From Nostoc sp. JL34 (GTDB lineage: Bacteria > Cyanobacteriota > Cyanobacteriia > Cyanobacteriales > Nostocaceae), in assembly GCF_017114945.1 (NCBI RefSeq), contig NZ_JABXKQ010000037.1, forward strand, positions 31,174 through 95,173: DNA of 64,000 nucleotides. The letters run 5' to 3'. Shown here piece by piece: positions 27,849 to 37,445 of this stretch. A program made the translations under genes and the position numbers. The notes beneath the pieces are model-generated. The model was not told the origin of the DNA, ran no database searches, and saw only the letters and a list, made by a program, of their open reading frames with translations. Numbering within the stretch: position 1 is the first letter of the stretch; each line of letters begins with the position of its first letter.

Positions 27849-28811
27849 CTAAACTGTAAAAAAGTCTTCTTCTGCCCAAGGTGGTGCGGCGTCTTTGGCA
27901 ACCATTGTGAGTAAGGCGTAGTCTTTTTTGTTCACCCCTGGCGGTAATTCTTTGGGAACTCCCATGACTGTTTGGGTTTTAAATACGGTTCCTGGTTTGA
28001 GGTCAAAGAAGGGAAATTCTGGTTCTGTGCAACCTAAACAAGGCATTCCAGCGCGGGTTTTGGAAGAGACGCGGTTCCATAAGATGCGGTTGCAGGAAGA
28101 ATGGGTCATGGGGCCGCGACAACCCAAGTCGTAGAATAAGCAGCCTTTACGCTGACCAAATTCGGCGGTTGAGGCTTTGTAGGCAAAGTGGACGTTGCGA
28201 GTACAACCTGTTTGGGTATAGGTGTTGAAGAAGGTTTGGGGACGATTTAGTTCGTCGAAAGCAATGTCTGCTATGCGTCCAGTGGCGATCGCAACTAATA
28301 TCTGCGTAATCCAGTCGGGATGGGCAGGACATCCAGGTATATTAATTACAGGTAATCCGGCTTGAGACAGGAAGTCTTTTCCTAAAAAGCCGCCTTCTTG
28401 ACGTTTGAGAAATTGCAACCCTTCTGATTCGCTGGGATTGGGTGACATGGCGGGAATTCCTCCCCATGTTGCACAATCTCCCACCGCTACGATAAATTTA
28501 GCAACTTTGGCGAGGTCTGCTAACCAATCTTTCATGGCGCGATCGGCAAACCGATTCCATTCACCAGTGCCGTTGGGGGCGTTGACAACGCTACCTTCAA
28601 ATACCAGGATATCTAGGGGAATTGTGCCAGAAATGCAATCCCGTAGCAGTGTTTGCAAGTTGTTGCCTAGTTCCACTCCCAAAGAAGGATGCCAAAGTAA
28701 ATTGATGCCAAAATCGGCAATCAAATCACAGACTGTCGGTTCTTCGGCGTTGAGAAATGACATAGTGTTGCCTGAACAAGCACCACCCTGTAGCCATAGT
28801 ACGTTAGTCAT
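27849..28811 (-). CDS. hupS: Uptake [NiFe]-hydrogenase small subunit HupS
   Basis: 320-residue iron-sulfur subunit. The proximal-cluster region LWLQGGACSGNT is at the N-terminus, with VGDCATWGG and IPGCPAHPDW further on; cysteines for the other clusters follow (CTRNVHF, GCLFYDLGCRGP, CNRILW, GMPCLGCTEPEFPF). It lacks the twin-arginine signal peptide found in many bacterial small subunits, as usual in cyanobacteria, so export is not expected. First gene of hupSL; its upstream region carries an NtcA-like site. Confidence 0.96.
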   Translation of the reverse strand: MTNVLWLQGGACSGNTMSFLNAEEPTVCDLIADFGINLLWHPSLGVELGNNLQTLLRDCISGTIPLDILVFEGSVVNAPNGTGEWNRFADRAMKDWLADLAKVAKFIVAVGDCATWGGIPAMSPNPSESEGLQFLKRQEGGFLGKDFLSQAGLPVINIPGCPAHPDWITQILVAIATGRIADIAFDELNRPQTFFNTYTQTGCTRNVHFAYKASTAEFGQRKGCLFYDLGCRGPMTHSSCNRILWNRVSSKTRAGMPCLGCTEPEFPFFDLKPGTVFKTQTVMGVPKELPPGVNKKDYALLTMVAKDAAPPWAEEDFFTV

Positions 28812-28997
28812 CGGCTATGCGTTTTTCTATTGTTTACCATGTATGATGTAGGTGATAATGCTTGTAAAGTCTCACCTGTTTATCAATATTTATTTTTCAA
28901 TCCTAAGATATTTTTTGATTTAATTCGCTTTCGTTAAAAAAGAATTAATCATTAATAGTAACTGATATTTCATCAGGTTATTTTAAAGGATTTTATC

Positions 28998-29013
28998 TGT
29001 TAGATGTGTTACA
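28998..29013 (-). promoter_or_regulatory. NtcA-like site (TGT-N10-ACA) upstream of hupS
   Basis: TGTTAGATGTGTTACA matches the TGT-N9/10-ACA form recognised by the nitrogen regulator NtcA and is centred about 194 bases before the hupS start codon. hupSL of heterocystous strains is known to respond to NtcA. The match is short and AT-rich, so chance cannot be excluded. Confidence 0.45.
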
Positions 29014-29177
29014 TATTTAACAAATAAAAAAATAGTAAAAGTAAAATTTTCTCTTTTTTTAATTCTGATCGTGCCAATTTTGGATTTGGGATAAGAGAAT
29101 GTTTTAACCCTCGATAGCGTTCAGCTAAAAATTAAACTTTTAATTCTAGTCTCTTTGTTTATTGATAGTTTAATAAC

Positions 29178-29203
29178 AAAAAAGGTAGGCAATGCTGCCC
29201 ACC
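29178..29203 (-). terminator. Intrinsic terminator downstream of putA
   Basis: On the minus strand GGTGGGCA-gcat-TGCCTACC forms an 8-bp stem with one G-T pair, followed at once by six T. It lies about 150 bases after the stop of the proline dehydrogenase gene and fits rho-independent termination. Confidence 0.75.
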
Positions 29204-29349
29204 TTACCCAATACTGCGTAGGTTTTACCTAAAAAATCCGGGGTAGGTTGGGTTGAGGAACGAAACCCAACATTGTCAGGGCTTTGTTGGATTTCACTAG
29301 CTTCAACTAACCTATAAATCTTCTTAACGCAGCGGTATTACCATCTGTT

Positions 29350-32349
29350 TTAATCGGCACCTTCAATTGGTGCAAAACCTTGGCGCTGAATATTTTCTGT
29401 CACCGCGCGTGGTTCCAAAAATTGTAGGAGGTAATCAGGGCCACCTGCTTTAGAACCTACTCCAGAAAGTTTGAATCCACCAAAAGGTTGCCGCCCAACG
29501 ATCGCTCCGGTAATATTGCGGTTGATGTACAAATTCCCGACTTCAAATTCTACCTGCGCCTGCTGAATGTGCGAAGGTGTTCTAGAATAAAGTCCTCCAG
29601 TCAAAGCGAAGTTTGTACCGTTGGCGACTGCTAGTGCTTCTGGGAAATCTTTCACCCGAATTACCGCCAGCACAGGGCCAAAAATCTCTTCCTGGGAAAT
29701 TACCGCATTTGGCGATACTTCACTAAAGATCACAGGGCCGATAAAATATCCTTGTTTGGGTGCTGGTAATTCTAAGGCTACCTCTGCTGATTGGCGACCT
29801 ATCTCAATATACTTCTGGATGCGATCGCGAGCATTAGCATCAATTACCGGCCCAACTTGTGTACTCGGTAACTCTGCTTCCCCAATATTCAAGGATTTTG
29901 TCGCTTCTACCAATCGTTGCACAAAGGCATCATAAATCGGTTGCATTACAATCACCCTGGAGGCGGCAGAACATTTTTGTCCACTGTAACCAAATGCCGA
30001 CTGCACTACCCCCACAACAGCTTGGTCTAAATCAGCACTTTCATCGACGATAATGGCATTTTTGCCACCCATTTCAGCAATCACCCGTTTCATGTGCTTT
30101 TGTCCGGGTTTTAATGTTGCCGCCTCTGCGTAAATTCGACAGCCAACTTCCTGAGAACCTGTAAAAGCAATTACATGAGTATCTGGATGATTTACCAAAT
30201 AAGCGCCGACTTGGGAACCCTTGCCAGGTACGTATTGAAATACACCTTTAGGAAAACCAGCATCTACCAAGATTTCTGTGAGTTTGGCTGCAATTACAGA
30301 AGATGTTTCCGCAGGTTTTAGGAGAGTGCAATTGCCTGAAACCAAAGCTGCAACAGTCATTCCACACGCGATCGCCAGTGGAAAATTCCAGGGAGAAATT
30401 ACTACAGCAATACCCCGTGGCTGGTAAATATAACGGTTAGTTTCACCAGGAATATCGTAATTAACACCTTCGTCTAACCGTTCTATCTCATCAGCGTAGT
30501 AACGACAAAAGTCTATCGCTTCCGAAACCTCTCCATCAGCTTCCTTAACTGGTTTCCCAACTTCCAAAACTATCCAAACTGAAAGTTCAGCGCGGCGGAG
30601 TTCCATCAAATCACCCGCTTTGCGCAAAATATCAGCGCGTTGTTTAGCTGGTGTTTTCTTCCACCCAGGAAACGCCGCTTTAGCAGCTTGCATCGCCTGT
30701 TCCGCCTGTTCAACGCTAATCAACCCAACTTTACCAACTACCTGACTGAAATTAGAAGGATTGAGAGAATCAACAAATTCTGGCGGATTAACATACTCCC
30801 CATTAATTAGCGGTAAATAAGTTTTACCCAACTGTTGGCGAACGCTTTGGAAAGCTTGCGCCGCCTTCGTTCTCACTTCTTCTTCAGCGTAATCGGTATC
30901 AGCAGCACCAAGGAAAGAAGAGGAGACGGGGACGGGGGGACGGGGGGACGGGGGGAAATTTTGATTTTCTGCGTCTTTTACAACTGGCGGCGCTAATAAT
31001 TCTTCAATCGGTCGATTTTCCAGATTTTGCCGTAAAAAAGAACTGTTAGCTGTGTTTTCCAACAACCGCCGAATTAAATACGCCATCCCCGGCAATAATT
31101 CACCGTAAGGACAGTAAACTCTCACCCGATAACCTCTGTCAACCAATGCCTTAGCAACTTTATCACCCATACCGTATAGGACTTGCAATTCAAAGCGACG
31201 GCGAGGGACATTCAAACTTTCAGCTATGGCAATGGCGCGAGAGTGCGATCGCACATTATGGCTACCAATAGCAGAATACACATATTGATGATTTTCTAGC
31301 AATAACTGAGTGATGGTTTCAAAGTTAGCATCAGTTGCCGCTTTGTCGTTGTAAACTGGCTGTGGCCAATGCTTCTGCGCTGCTTTGATAGTTTCCTGAT
31401 CCCAATATGCGCCTTTCACCAAACGGATTGTCAGAGGATAACCACGCTGTTTCAACCAAGAAATGACATCTTTGGTATCTTGCTCGCTATCACGCAGATA
31501 TGCTTGAATTGTCATACCGATATCTGTGCGTTGCCGAAACTCTTCCTCTAATAACAGTTTTTTCAGGATGCTGAAAGTTATGTCTTTATAGGCATACTGT
31601 TCCATATCAAAATGTACAGCTGCGCCTAATTCTTTAGCACGACGTAAGAGAATCCGAATGCGATCGCTAACTTTATCTTCACTACCTTTAGCATCTAAAG
31701 GATCAAATTGGGAATAAAACGCCGTTAACTTCACAGAAACCTGAACTTTTGGTATTAGTTCGCCATCAGCCTCATCAATAGCCGGAATAGCTGACCAATT
31801 CTTCGATGCTTCCACCAATTGTTGCATTAATTCTAGATAGCGTTCTAGATAAGACTGCGCTTCCGCTTCGGTAATTACAGCTTCACCAAGTAAATCGATG
31901 GTGAAAGCCATTTTTTCTTTTCGCAGTCGTTCAACTGTTTTGATGACTTGTTTAATATTTTCCCCAGAAATATATTTATGAGCAAGAGTCTCAACCGCTG
32001 TGCCAACGGTTGTAGCAGCAACTTGTCCAGGCATAGAGTCGGGGTTAGCAAAGTTGAGCATTCCCTTCAAAGCTGCCGGTAATTCTACAGATTCATCACC
32101 GAGATATTCTTGTAAATGTGAGGCAATTTCTGATTTACTGTGCAAAGCAGGTAGTGTATCTATAAAGCGAAATAGTTGCACCCGCAACCCAGGATTACTC
32201 ATTGCCCAAGCTAGTAATTTATCATCCCAGCGCATTTGATCCCGCAGGGAAGAAAAAAACGAACGATTTTCCTGCGTTGCTGCGAGAAGTTGTTTAGCAA
32301 TTTCTTGGGTTTTAGCTTCGTAGGTGCTTGTTTGTACTTGTAATACCAC
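29350..32349 (-). CDS. putA: Bifunctional proline dehydrogenase / L-glutamate gamma-semialdehyde dehydrogenase (PutA-like)
   Basis: 999 residues. The N-terminal half is an FAD proline dehydrogenase barrel (VSVKLTAFYSQFDPL, VHFDMEQYAYKD, YPLTIRLVKGAYWDQE, GSHNVRSHSRAIA, YGMGDKVAKAL, YCPYGELLPGMAYLIRRLLEN). The C-terminal half is an aldehyde dehydrogenase with the NAD site SPWNFPLAIACGMTVAAL, GSQEVG and catalytic Cys in GYSGQKCSAASRVIV. Together they convert proline to glutamate through pyrroline-5-carboxylate. The DNA-binding domain of enterobacterial PutA is absent. The start is GTG. Between the halves lies a low-complexity insert (PPSPRPPVPVSSS) encoded by a GGGGAC repeat, an in-frame simple-sequence expansion in the linker. 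It is monocistronic. Confidence 0.93.
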   Translation of the reverse strand: MVLQVQTSTYEAKTQEIAKQLLAATQENRSFFSSLRDQMRWDDKLLAWAMSNPGLRVQLFRFIDTLPALHSKSEIASHLQEYLGDESVELPAALKGMLNFANPDSMPGQVAATTVGTAVETLAHKYISGENIKQVIKTVERLRKEKMAFTIDLLGEAVITEAEAQSYLERYLELMQQLVEASKNWSAIPAIDEADGELIPKVQVSVKLTAFYSQFDPLDAKGSEDKVSDRIRILLRRAKELGAAVHFDMEQYAYKDITFSILKKLLLEEEFRQRTDIGMTIQAYLRDSEQDTKDVISWLKQRGYPLTIRLVKGAYWDQETIKAAQKHWPQPVYNDKAATDANFETITQLLLENHQYVYSAIGSHNVRSHSRAIAIAESLNVPRRRFELQVLYGMGDKVAKALVDRGYRVRVYCPYGELLPGMAYLIRRLLENTANSSFLRQNLENRPIEELLAPPVVKDAENQNFPPSPRPPVPVSSSFLGAADTDYAEEEVRTKAAQAFQSVRQQLGKTYLPLINGEYVNPPEFVDSLNPSNFSQVVGKVGLISVEQAEQAMQAAKAAFPGWKKTPAKQRADILRKAGDLMELRRAELSVWIVLEVGKPVKEADGEVSEAIDFCRYYADEIERLDEGVNYDIPGETNRYIYQPRGIAVVISPWNFPLAIACGMTVAALVSGNCTLLKPAETSSVIAAKLTEILVDAGFPKGVFQYVPGKGSQVGAYLVNHPDTHVIAFTGSQEVGCRIYAEAATLKPGQKHMKRVIAEMGGKNAIIVDESADLDQAVVGVVQSAFGYSGQKCSAASRVIVMQPIYDAFVQRLVEATKSLNIGEAELPSTQVGPVIDANARDRIQKYIEIGRQSAEVALELPAPKQGYFIGPVIFSEVSPNAVISQEEIFGPVLAVIRVKDFPEALAVANGTNFALTGGLYSRTPSHIQQAQVEFEVGNLYINRNITGAIVGRQPFGGFKLSGVGSKAGGPDYLLQFLEPRAVTENIQRQGFAPIEGAD
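30923..30955. repeat. GGACGGGG simple repeat inside the putA linker
   Basis: A G-rich tract with four GACGGGG-type units within 33 bases, encoding the Pro/Ser/Val-rich insert of the PutA-like enzyme on the minus strand. It resembles the intergenic short repeats of this genome. Confidence 0.75.
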
Positions 32350-32657
32350 TGATAGTAAACTCCTTAATTAAGGCAAGGCTTTTTGTACAAAGCCTGTGTC
32401 TTCTATTTTGACGCTTTCATTTAGCTGTCACCATATTTAGTGGGGAGTGGGGAATTCAATTAAAAATTAAAAATTAAAGAATTTCTGCCTTCTCTCAAAG
32501 GGAGACGCTAAAAGCGATCTGCTTTCTGCCTTATCTTTGCCAATGCCCAATTCAATAACAAATGTTATCCTTTTGTTGATCTATTTCTAACTTGATTGAC
32601 AGATGTTGCAACACAAGAGATTAGCTCAGTCATACTAAGAGTGTGAATACTACATTT
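32350..32657. other. Divergent promoter region between putA and the HD-type gene
   Basis: About 300 bases with no gene. It contains AT-rich direct repeats (TTAAAAATTAAAAATTAAAG, about 32460-32480). Promoters for both flanking genes should lie here; no clear boxes were recognised. Confidence 0.4.
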
Positions 32658-33308
32658 ATGCCTACAGAAAACCTCACGCATATTTTATTTTCTAACTGGC
32701 AACACACACTCCAACCCTTTGGTGTTGACCAGGTAGCGGCTGAGAAAGCCTTTAATCCCTTGGTTGTAGCTTACTCTACCTCTGGTCGCTACTACCATAC
32801 ACTCAAACACATTGATCACGTCCTCAGCACAATTCAGATTTTGCAAGGCTACACCAACAACCTCGCTGCTGTTCAACTAGCTGCCTGGTTTCACGATGTA
32901 GTGTATGACACTGAAGCTCAAGATAATGAAAAACGAAGCGCAGACTATGCTTGGGAATTGCTGAGTAATTTGGGTATTCCAGAAAGTACCATAAATACTG
33001 TCACCCGTCTGATTTTGAACACTAAAGACCACCAAGCTGCGGTGGATGACTATGATAGCCAAGTTCTACTTGATGCAGATTTAGCGATTTTGGCTACTAA
33101 CTCAGTGCAGTATAAAGAATACGCCCATGCCATTCGCCAAGAATATGGCTGGGTGGCAGAGGCAGAGTATATCATAGGTCGTCAGCACGTTTTAGAACGA
33201 TTTTTACTGCGATCGCGTATCTACTTTACGCCTTTAATGTCAGAGTTCGCCGAACCATCTGCCCGTGGGAATATCCAGGGAGAAATTCAGTCTTTATTGT
33301 CTGGTTAG
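32658..33308 (+). CDS. HD-domain-like metal-dependent hydrolase
   Basis: About 216 residues. The metal-site pattern of HD phosphohydrolases is visible: YYHTLKHIDHVL, AAWFHDVVYD (His-Asp) and a later Asp in DSQVLLDADLAIL. Related proteins are annotated as predicted metal-dependent hydrolases; the substrate is unknown. ATG 32658 is taken; a GTG five codons upstream (32643) is an alternative. It is transcribed towards the phycocyanin operon. Confidence 0.8.
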   Translation: MPTENLTHILFSNWQHTLQPFGVDQVAAEKAFNPLVVAYSTSGRYYHTLKHIDHVLSTIQILQGYTNNLAAVQLAAWFHDVVYDTEAQDNEKRSADYAWELLSNLGIPESTINTVTRLILNTKDHQAAVDDYDSQVLLDADLAILATNSVQYKEYAHAIRQEYGWVAEAEYIIGRQHVLERFLLRSRIYFTPLMSEFAEPSARGNIQGEIQSLLSG

Positions 33309-33431
33309 TTTTCCAGCGATTCTCATTTAGATGCAACCCGCACTAGAGGCATACAGTCAATTTAAGTCCCAGCGAAGGTCATTCGCAACTACACAAACAA
33401 GAGCAACACCTAAGAGAAAATTAAGGTTTTT

Positions 33432-33451
33432 AACCCGCGCAGGCGGGTTTT
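33432..33451 (+). terminator. Hairpin terminator in the HD gene / cpcF spacer
   Basis: AACCCGC-gcag-GCGGGTTTT forms a 7-bp GC-rich stem followed by T residues on the plus strand, about 125 bases after the HD-type gene. A second small hairpin (GCGGTT-tct-AACCGC) follows. The double unit looks like a dispersed Nostoc repeat serving as a terminator between convergent genes. Confidence 0.6.
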
Positions 33452-33525
33452 GCCTGTGTAGATGCGGTTTCTAACCGCTATTCCCGATGAATTGGGAAAC
33501 CCCGTCCGTCTTCCAGGGAGTTAGT

Positions 33526-34254
33526 TCACCGTCTGCCACCACCACGATGAGGCACTTCCGGCACTTCAGTCTCTTCTAGCTTTCTTTTAGGTGCAAACAC
33601 TTCTTGATGTTGCTGCTGCTGAATTTTTTCCTGTGCAAACTTTACACGGGTGCGAACTCCCAAATCAACATCTGTATCGAGCATTTGCTGAAGTTGATTT
33701 GTAATCCTCGACGCTTGATCGGGTAAAGTGGTTGCTATGGCGATGCCTAGTGTTTCTAAACTGGTTACTGCTGCATAGCGCACTATCCACTCTGGATCTT
33801 GAGAAATTAGTAATAGCGCCTCTAATACTTGAGTCTGAACAGATTCCACTTTCTCAGGCGGTAGTTGCTGCCAGCGCAAAGTGCCTAATCCCCTGGCCGC
33901 CGCCCGCCGCACACTTAAGGAAAAATCGGTTTTTGCTGCCTCAAACAAGGTATCTAGGGCCCGGACATCGCCAATTCCTGCTAAGGCCCGAATAGCCCAA
34001 GCCCTAGCACTGTAGTTGTAGTCATCAATTAGTTCCAATAGTGACGGTACTGCGGCTTCCCCGATCGCAATTAGTCCATCTACTGCCGCCACCGCTGCCC
34101 CTGGATTGTTGTACCCCAAAGCTGCAATCAAAGTGGGAACAGATTCTTCTATACCAGCTGCTGCTAACTCTTGAACTGCGTCTAATAAGCGCTCTGAGGA
34201 GTCTGCTTCTTCCACAGCACGGATTAATATTTGGGCAAGGTCACTGTTATTCAT
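33526..34254 (-). CDS. cpcF: Phycocyanin alpha-subunit phycocyanobilin lyase subunit CpcF
   Basis: 242-residue protein of HEAT-like repeats (ESVPTLIAALGYNNPGAAVAAVDGLIAIGEAAVPSLLELI and later units). CpcF forms a heterodimer with CpcE that attaches phycocyanobilin to Cys84 of the phycocyanin alpha subunit. It is last in the cpc operon, after cpcE, with a 170-base spacer that can fold into a hairpin around a CCCCCTAGCC repeat. The arginine-rich end (RGGGRR) is unusual but small. Confidence 0.93.
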   Translation of the reverse strand: MNNSDLAQILIRAVEEADSSERLLDAVQELAAAGIEESVPTLIAALGYNNPGAAVAAVDGLIAIGEAAVPSLLELIDDYNYSARAWAIRALAGIGDVRALDTLFEAAKTDFSLSVRRAAARGLGTLRWQQLPPEKVESVQTQVLEALLLISQDPEWIVRYAAVTSLETLGIAIATTLPDQASRITNQLQQMLDTDVDLGVRTRVKFAQEKIQQQQHQEVFAPKRKLEETEVPEVPHRGGGRR

Positions 34255-34424
34255 AATAATTTTTCATGAGTCATTAGGGGTCAGCCAATTGTAGCTTAAG
34301 TTCTCCGTAGTTGACATTATACATAAACCCCCTAGCCCTTATTTTGCAGTTGGCTAGGGGGTTTATGTGTGGTAAACATTTGGTTTCAACGTATTAATAA
34401 CAACTAACTACTGCTAAATTATGC

Positions 34425-35270
34425 TTACAACAGCAAGTCCATCAAATTCATCACTTTAATCGCACCTGCTGACAAGGTGCTTGCTACTGTGTGGTTAACT
34501 TGATGTTCTAGTAATCCTTTAAGAGAAATTAGCTTCAGACTATTTTCGGCAAGAGTCTCGGCGATCGCATCTGCTGCGGGTAGATATCCAATCGCTCCCA
34601 AGTCTGCTAATACTGCTCGACGCAATTGCAATTTTTCTCCTGCCAGAGCTTTTACTAAGCGTTCTCCATAAGCTGGTTCTTGGGTTAATTGATACATCGC
34701 TCGTGCGGCAGCATATTGCACCAATTCGATGGGATGCTCTAAAAATGGTTTGACCAAAGGGATGCACTCAGTCGCCCTCAAGGCTCCCAAGGCTTCTAAA
34801 ATGGCTTCGTAGGGTTGAGATAAATCAGGCTGCTTTGATATCAGCTGCTCTCCCTGCAAACCTACTTTTAATAACTCAATCAGGGCGGGAATACAAACCG
34901 GATCGCCCAGCATTTCTAAGGATTGTGCCGCCGCTTCCCGGACATAAAAATCTGAGCAGTCTAAACACCCAATTAAAGGTGAGACTGCTTGGCGATCGCC
35001 TAGTTTCCCTAAGGCCCTAGCTGCGTTCCGTCGCAGAGGATATCCGCCTTCTGGTGTCCGATCGGCTTCATCCTCTAACGCTTTAATCAATCCTGTAACC
35101 GCAGCTGCTTCATTTATCCGAAACCTGCCTAACCACCAGGCAGCATAAAATCGCAGACCTAAATCTGTACTCTCAAGATTAGCGATCGCCTGTTCTACTG
35201 TTAAAGATTCACCATCGCCAGAGTTCTCTGTCGATGATAAATCTTCAAATTTCTGCGGACTGGAATTCAT
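34425..35270 (-). CDS. cpcE: Phycocyanin alpha-subunit phycocyanobilin lyase subunit CpcE
   Basis: 281-residue HEAT-repeat protein (AIANLESTDLGLRFYAAWWLGRFRINEAAAVTGLIKALEDEADRTPEGGYPLRRNAARALGKLGDRQAVSPLI). Partner of CpcF in the E/F-type lyase for the alpha-subunit bilin. The ATG shares one base with the cpcD stop codon (TAATG), so translation is coupled to cpcD. Confidence 0.95.
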   Translation of the reverse strand: MNSSPQKFEDLSSTENSGDGESLTVEQAIANLESTDLGLRFYAAWWLGRFRINEAAAVTGLIKALEDEADRTPEGGYPLRRNAARALGKLGDRQAVSPLIGCLDCSDFYVREAAAQSLEMLGDPVCIPALIELLKVGLQGEQLISKQPDLSQPYEAILEALGALRATECIPLVKPFLEHPIELVQYAAARAMYQLTQEPAYGERLVKALAGEKLQLRRAVLADLGAIGYLPAADAIAETLAENSLKLISLKGLLEHQVNHTVASTLSAGAIKVMNLMDLLL

Positions 35271-35530
35271 TATGAAGAAGGAGGATCGCTTTGTTCGCTA
35301 TCTGTTTTAGTAGCTTCAGCGTTTAATGCCTGAATGCTGACTATTTTGCCACCCAAGCGAGTAATCCGCTGCATTTCTTGATTCATCCGGTTCTCAGGTA
35401 CTGTGAAAAACACAGTGGCACTAGAACGAATGGGATAGTTGGTTTTTTCAGTTTCTTCGCTTTGGCGCAGACCCACTACTTCATACCGAAAGGTGCGACT
35501 ACTCGTTCTACTACTAATTGATCCAACCAT
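35270..35530 (-). CDS. cpcD: Phycobilisome small rod-capping linker CpcD
   Basis: About 86 residues: one CpcD domain (SRTFRYEVVGLRQSEETEKTNYPIRSSATVFFTVPENRMNQEMQRITRLGGKIVSIQAL) that caps the outer end of phycocyanin rods. I start at ATG 35530; a TTG frame adds five residues. It overlaps cpcE by one base. Confidence 0.95.
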   Translation of the reverse strand: MVGSISSRTSSRTFRYEVVGLRQSEETEKTNYPIRSSATVFFTVPENRMNQEMQRITRLGGKIVSIQALNAEATKTDSEQSDPPSS

Positions 35531-35612
35531 AAAATTAATTCCCAATTCTAAATTGTCATTAGTCTTTTGCCCTTAATAGTGACTATTGACTAATGACTAT
35601 TGACAAATGACA

Positions 35613-36482
35613 CTAAAGGGGTTTCACACTAGCTATTTTACCACCTTGTTTTACCACTCTTTGGAAGTAACTAGATAGTTCTTCATAAGGGATAATCACC
35701 GCTTGATTGACCCGGCGTGTGCTAGGATATCCGGCTCCAAAAACACCTGCTACTTCAATGCGGTAAAGTCTGCCTTCTTTACCAAAAGTTCCCGCACCAC
35801 CGAATGTACTGTTGGGGGTAACGCCTTTTTCAGAAGCAACGTATGAAAAGCCTGATGGGCCACCAGAGGGAGGAACAACTATAGATGCACTATTGCGACC
35901 TAGTTCGGCGGCTAGGCGGGAGGATTTGCCTTTGAGTTGGGAAGTATCGCTACTGGCATAGCCGCGATAAAGTTGGAATATCCGGCTAAATCCGACAGTT
36001 TTCTGTCCTGTTTGGGTATTAAAGCCGCGATAGTAAGGCACTATATTTTCACCAAAGCTAGATTGATACTCTGGGGAATCAATATAAGAATCAATATCGG
36101 CTTCATATCCCTTGGTTTGATACAAGTCTAAGTGATAGACAACATCAGACTCATCATAAGGGGCACGACCCAGCAAATGTTTGTAGTTGAGTTCGATGAC
36201 GCGAGTTTGGAAGTTGTCGTAGAAAAACTTGGTTTTGTACAGTTCTGATTTAGCTAGTTGACGCACAAACTCTTGCACTGTACTTTTGCCATCGCGCAGG
36301 ATAGATTCAGCACTTGTCAGGCGGTCAGATGCCAATATGTAGTTGTTGCCCAAAACTTGACGATAGACGGCAGCAATTACTCTCTCAATATCTTCTTTGG
36401 TTGCATTAGGGCGCAATTCCACAGGAGACTGATCGCTAAAAGGTTCTGTTCCCAGACGAGAAGCTGCTGTTGTAATAGCCAT
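35613..36482 (-). CDS. cpcC: Phycocyanin rod linker polypeptide (second CpcC copy, 289 aa)
   Basis: About 289 residues: an N-terminal Pfam-type linker domain ([87 protein letters not shown]) and a C-terminal CpcD-like domain ([46 protein letters not shown]). It joins phycocyanin hexamers within the rod. The frame extends upstream through repeat DNA to 36590, but ATG 36482 with GGGAAA upstream is the family start. With the preceding gene it makes two tandem linkers, like the cpcH/cpcI arrangement of some strains. Confidence 0.93.
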   Translation of the reverse strand: MAITTAASRLGTEPFSDQSPVELRPNATKEDIERVIAAVYRQVLGNNYILASDRLTSAESILRDGKSTVQEFVRQLAKSELYKTKFFYDNFQTRVIELNYKHLLGRAPYDESDVVYHLDLYQTKGYEADIDSYIDSPEYQSSFGENIVPYYRGFNTQTGQKTVGFSRIFQLYRGYASSDTSQLKGKSSRLAAELGRNSASIVVPPSGGPSGFSYVASEKGVTPNSTFGGAGTFGKEGRLYRIEVAGVFGAGYPSTRRVNQAVIIPYEELSSYFQRVVKQGGKIASVKPL

Positions 36483-36510
36483 TGGTAATTTTCCCTTTGT
36501 AATTAATAAT

Positions 36511-36627
36511 TGGGGACTGGGGATTAGGGATCGGGGATTGGGTATTGGGTATTGGGTATTGGTTATCCCCTTTGTCCTTCTTGTCCCCAATTCCTAGTCC
36601 CCAGTCCCCAGTCCCCAGTCCCCAGCC
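36511..36627 (-). repeat. Repeat-built hairpin between the two rod-linker genes
   Basis: TGGGGACTGGGGA (36511-36523) is the exact complement of TCCCCAGTCCCCA (36598-36610), the latter part of four tandem TCCCCAG heptamers (36598-36625). Three TATTGGG heptamers sit between. The transcript could form a long stem separating the two linker cistrons and may set their relative abundance. Confidence 0.75.
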
Positions 36628-36632
36628 CCTAT

Positions 36633-37445
36633 TTATACGGCTGTAATGCTAATAACCTTACTGCCCTTGCGATTCAACTGCTGCAATTTACTAGAAAGTT
36701 GCTCGTAGGGTACGATCAATTCCGCAGTACCGCGCCGTACTACAGTTGAGTTTGGAGAAGCTGCTTGTAGCACTCTGATGCGGTATGTTTCGCCGCGACC
36801 ACCTGTAGAGAGGCCTGTTAAGGCTCCGGCGGAGACTGGGTAAATGGGTGAAGCTAGATTCTTCGCCAGTTCCCAGGTTAGCCGTCCTTGTTTTTGTCCT
36901 TGAGCGCGATCGCTATTGGCATAACCCCGATACAGTTGGAACAGTCGGCTATAGCCAACGTTTTTCTGTCCTACTTGACTTTTAAAGCCTCGATAGTAGG
37001 GCACAATATTTTCGCCAAAACTCTCTTGATATTCTAATGAGTCAATGTAGGAATTAATCTCAGCTTCATAACCTTGTGAGTTATAAAGCTCAACATGGTA
37101 CGAAATTTCTGACTCATCTTCCGGGGCACGCCCCAATAAATGCTTATAATTCAACTCGATAAACCGAGTTTGGGAGTTGGAGTAGAAAAACTTATCCCGA
37201 TAGAGTTCTGATTGAGCAATGGCTAGCACAAATCCCCGAACGGAGATTGCACCTTGCTGCAACAGTGATTCTGCACTCTCTAGACGGTCTCCTTCTAGTA
37301 GATATGCATTACCCAAAACCTGACGGTAAGCCGCCCGGATAACCACTGCCACATCCGCTTCTGTTCTATCAGGACGTAGTTCTACTGGTGCTGAATTTTC
37401 AAACGCTCCAATCCCTAACCTTGCTGCTTGTCCCAAAGCTGCCAT
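36633..37445 (-). CDS. cpcC: Phycocyanin rod linker polypeptide (first CpcC copy, 270 aa)
   Basis: About 270 residues with the same two-domain plan as the next gene: [73 protein letters not shown], then a CpcD-like end ([49 protein letters not shown]). ATG 37445 has GAGG upstream; a longer frame to 37472 has no family support. It follows cpcA across a 700-base spacer containing a terminator-like hairpin, so linkers are probably made in lower amount than CpcA/B. Confidence 0.93.
   Translation of the reverse strand: MAALGQAARLGIGAFENSAPVELRPDRTEADVAVVIRAAYRQVLGNAYLLEGDRLESAESLLQQGAISVRGFVLAIAQSELYRDKFFYSNSQTRFIELNYKHLLGRAPEDESEISYHVELYNSQGYEAEINSYIDSLEYQESFGENIVPYYRGFKSQVGQKNVGYSRLFQLYRGYANSDRAQGQKQGRLTWELAKNLASPIYPVSAGALTGLSTGGRGETYRIRVLQAASPNSTVVRRGTAELIVPYEQLSSKLQQLNRKGSKVISITAV

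Larger units (their letters stand above)
28812..29349. other. hupS promoter region and putA downstream region
   Basis: About 540 bases without a gene. The part near hupS is AT-rich and holds the NtcA-like site; the other part holds the putA terminator hairpin (29178-29203) and a dispersed Nostoc repeat with an 8-bp inverted repeat GTTGGGTT/AACCCAAC (29247-29271). Confidence 0.55.

Noticed and set aside
36727..36740. GTA-N8-TAC, an NtcA-box match
   Set aside because: It lies inside the coding sequence of the first rod-linker gene with no promoter context, so it is a chance match.
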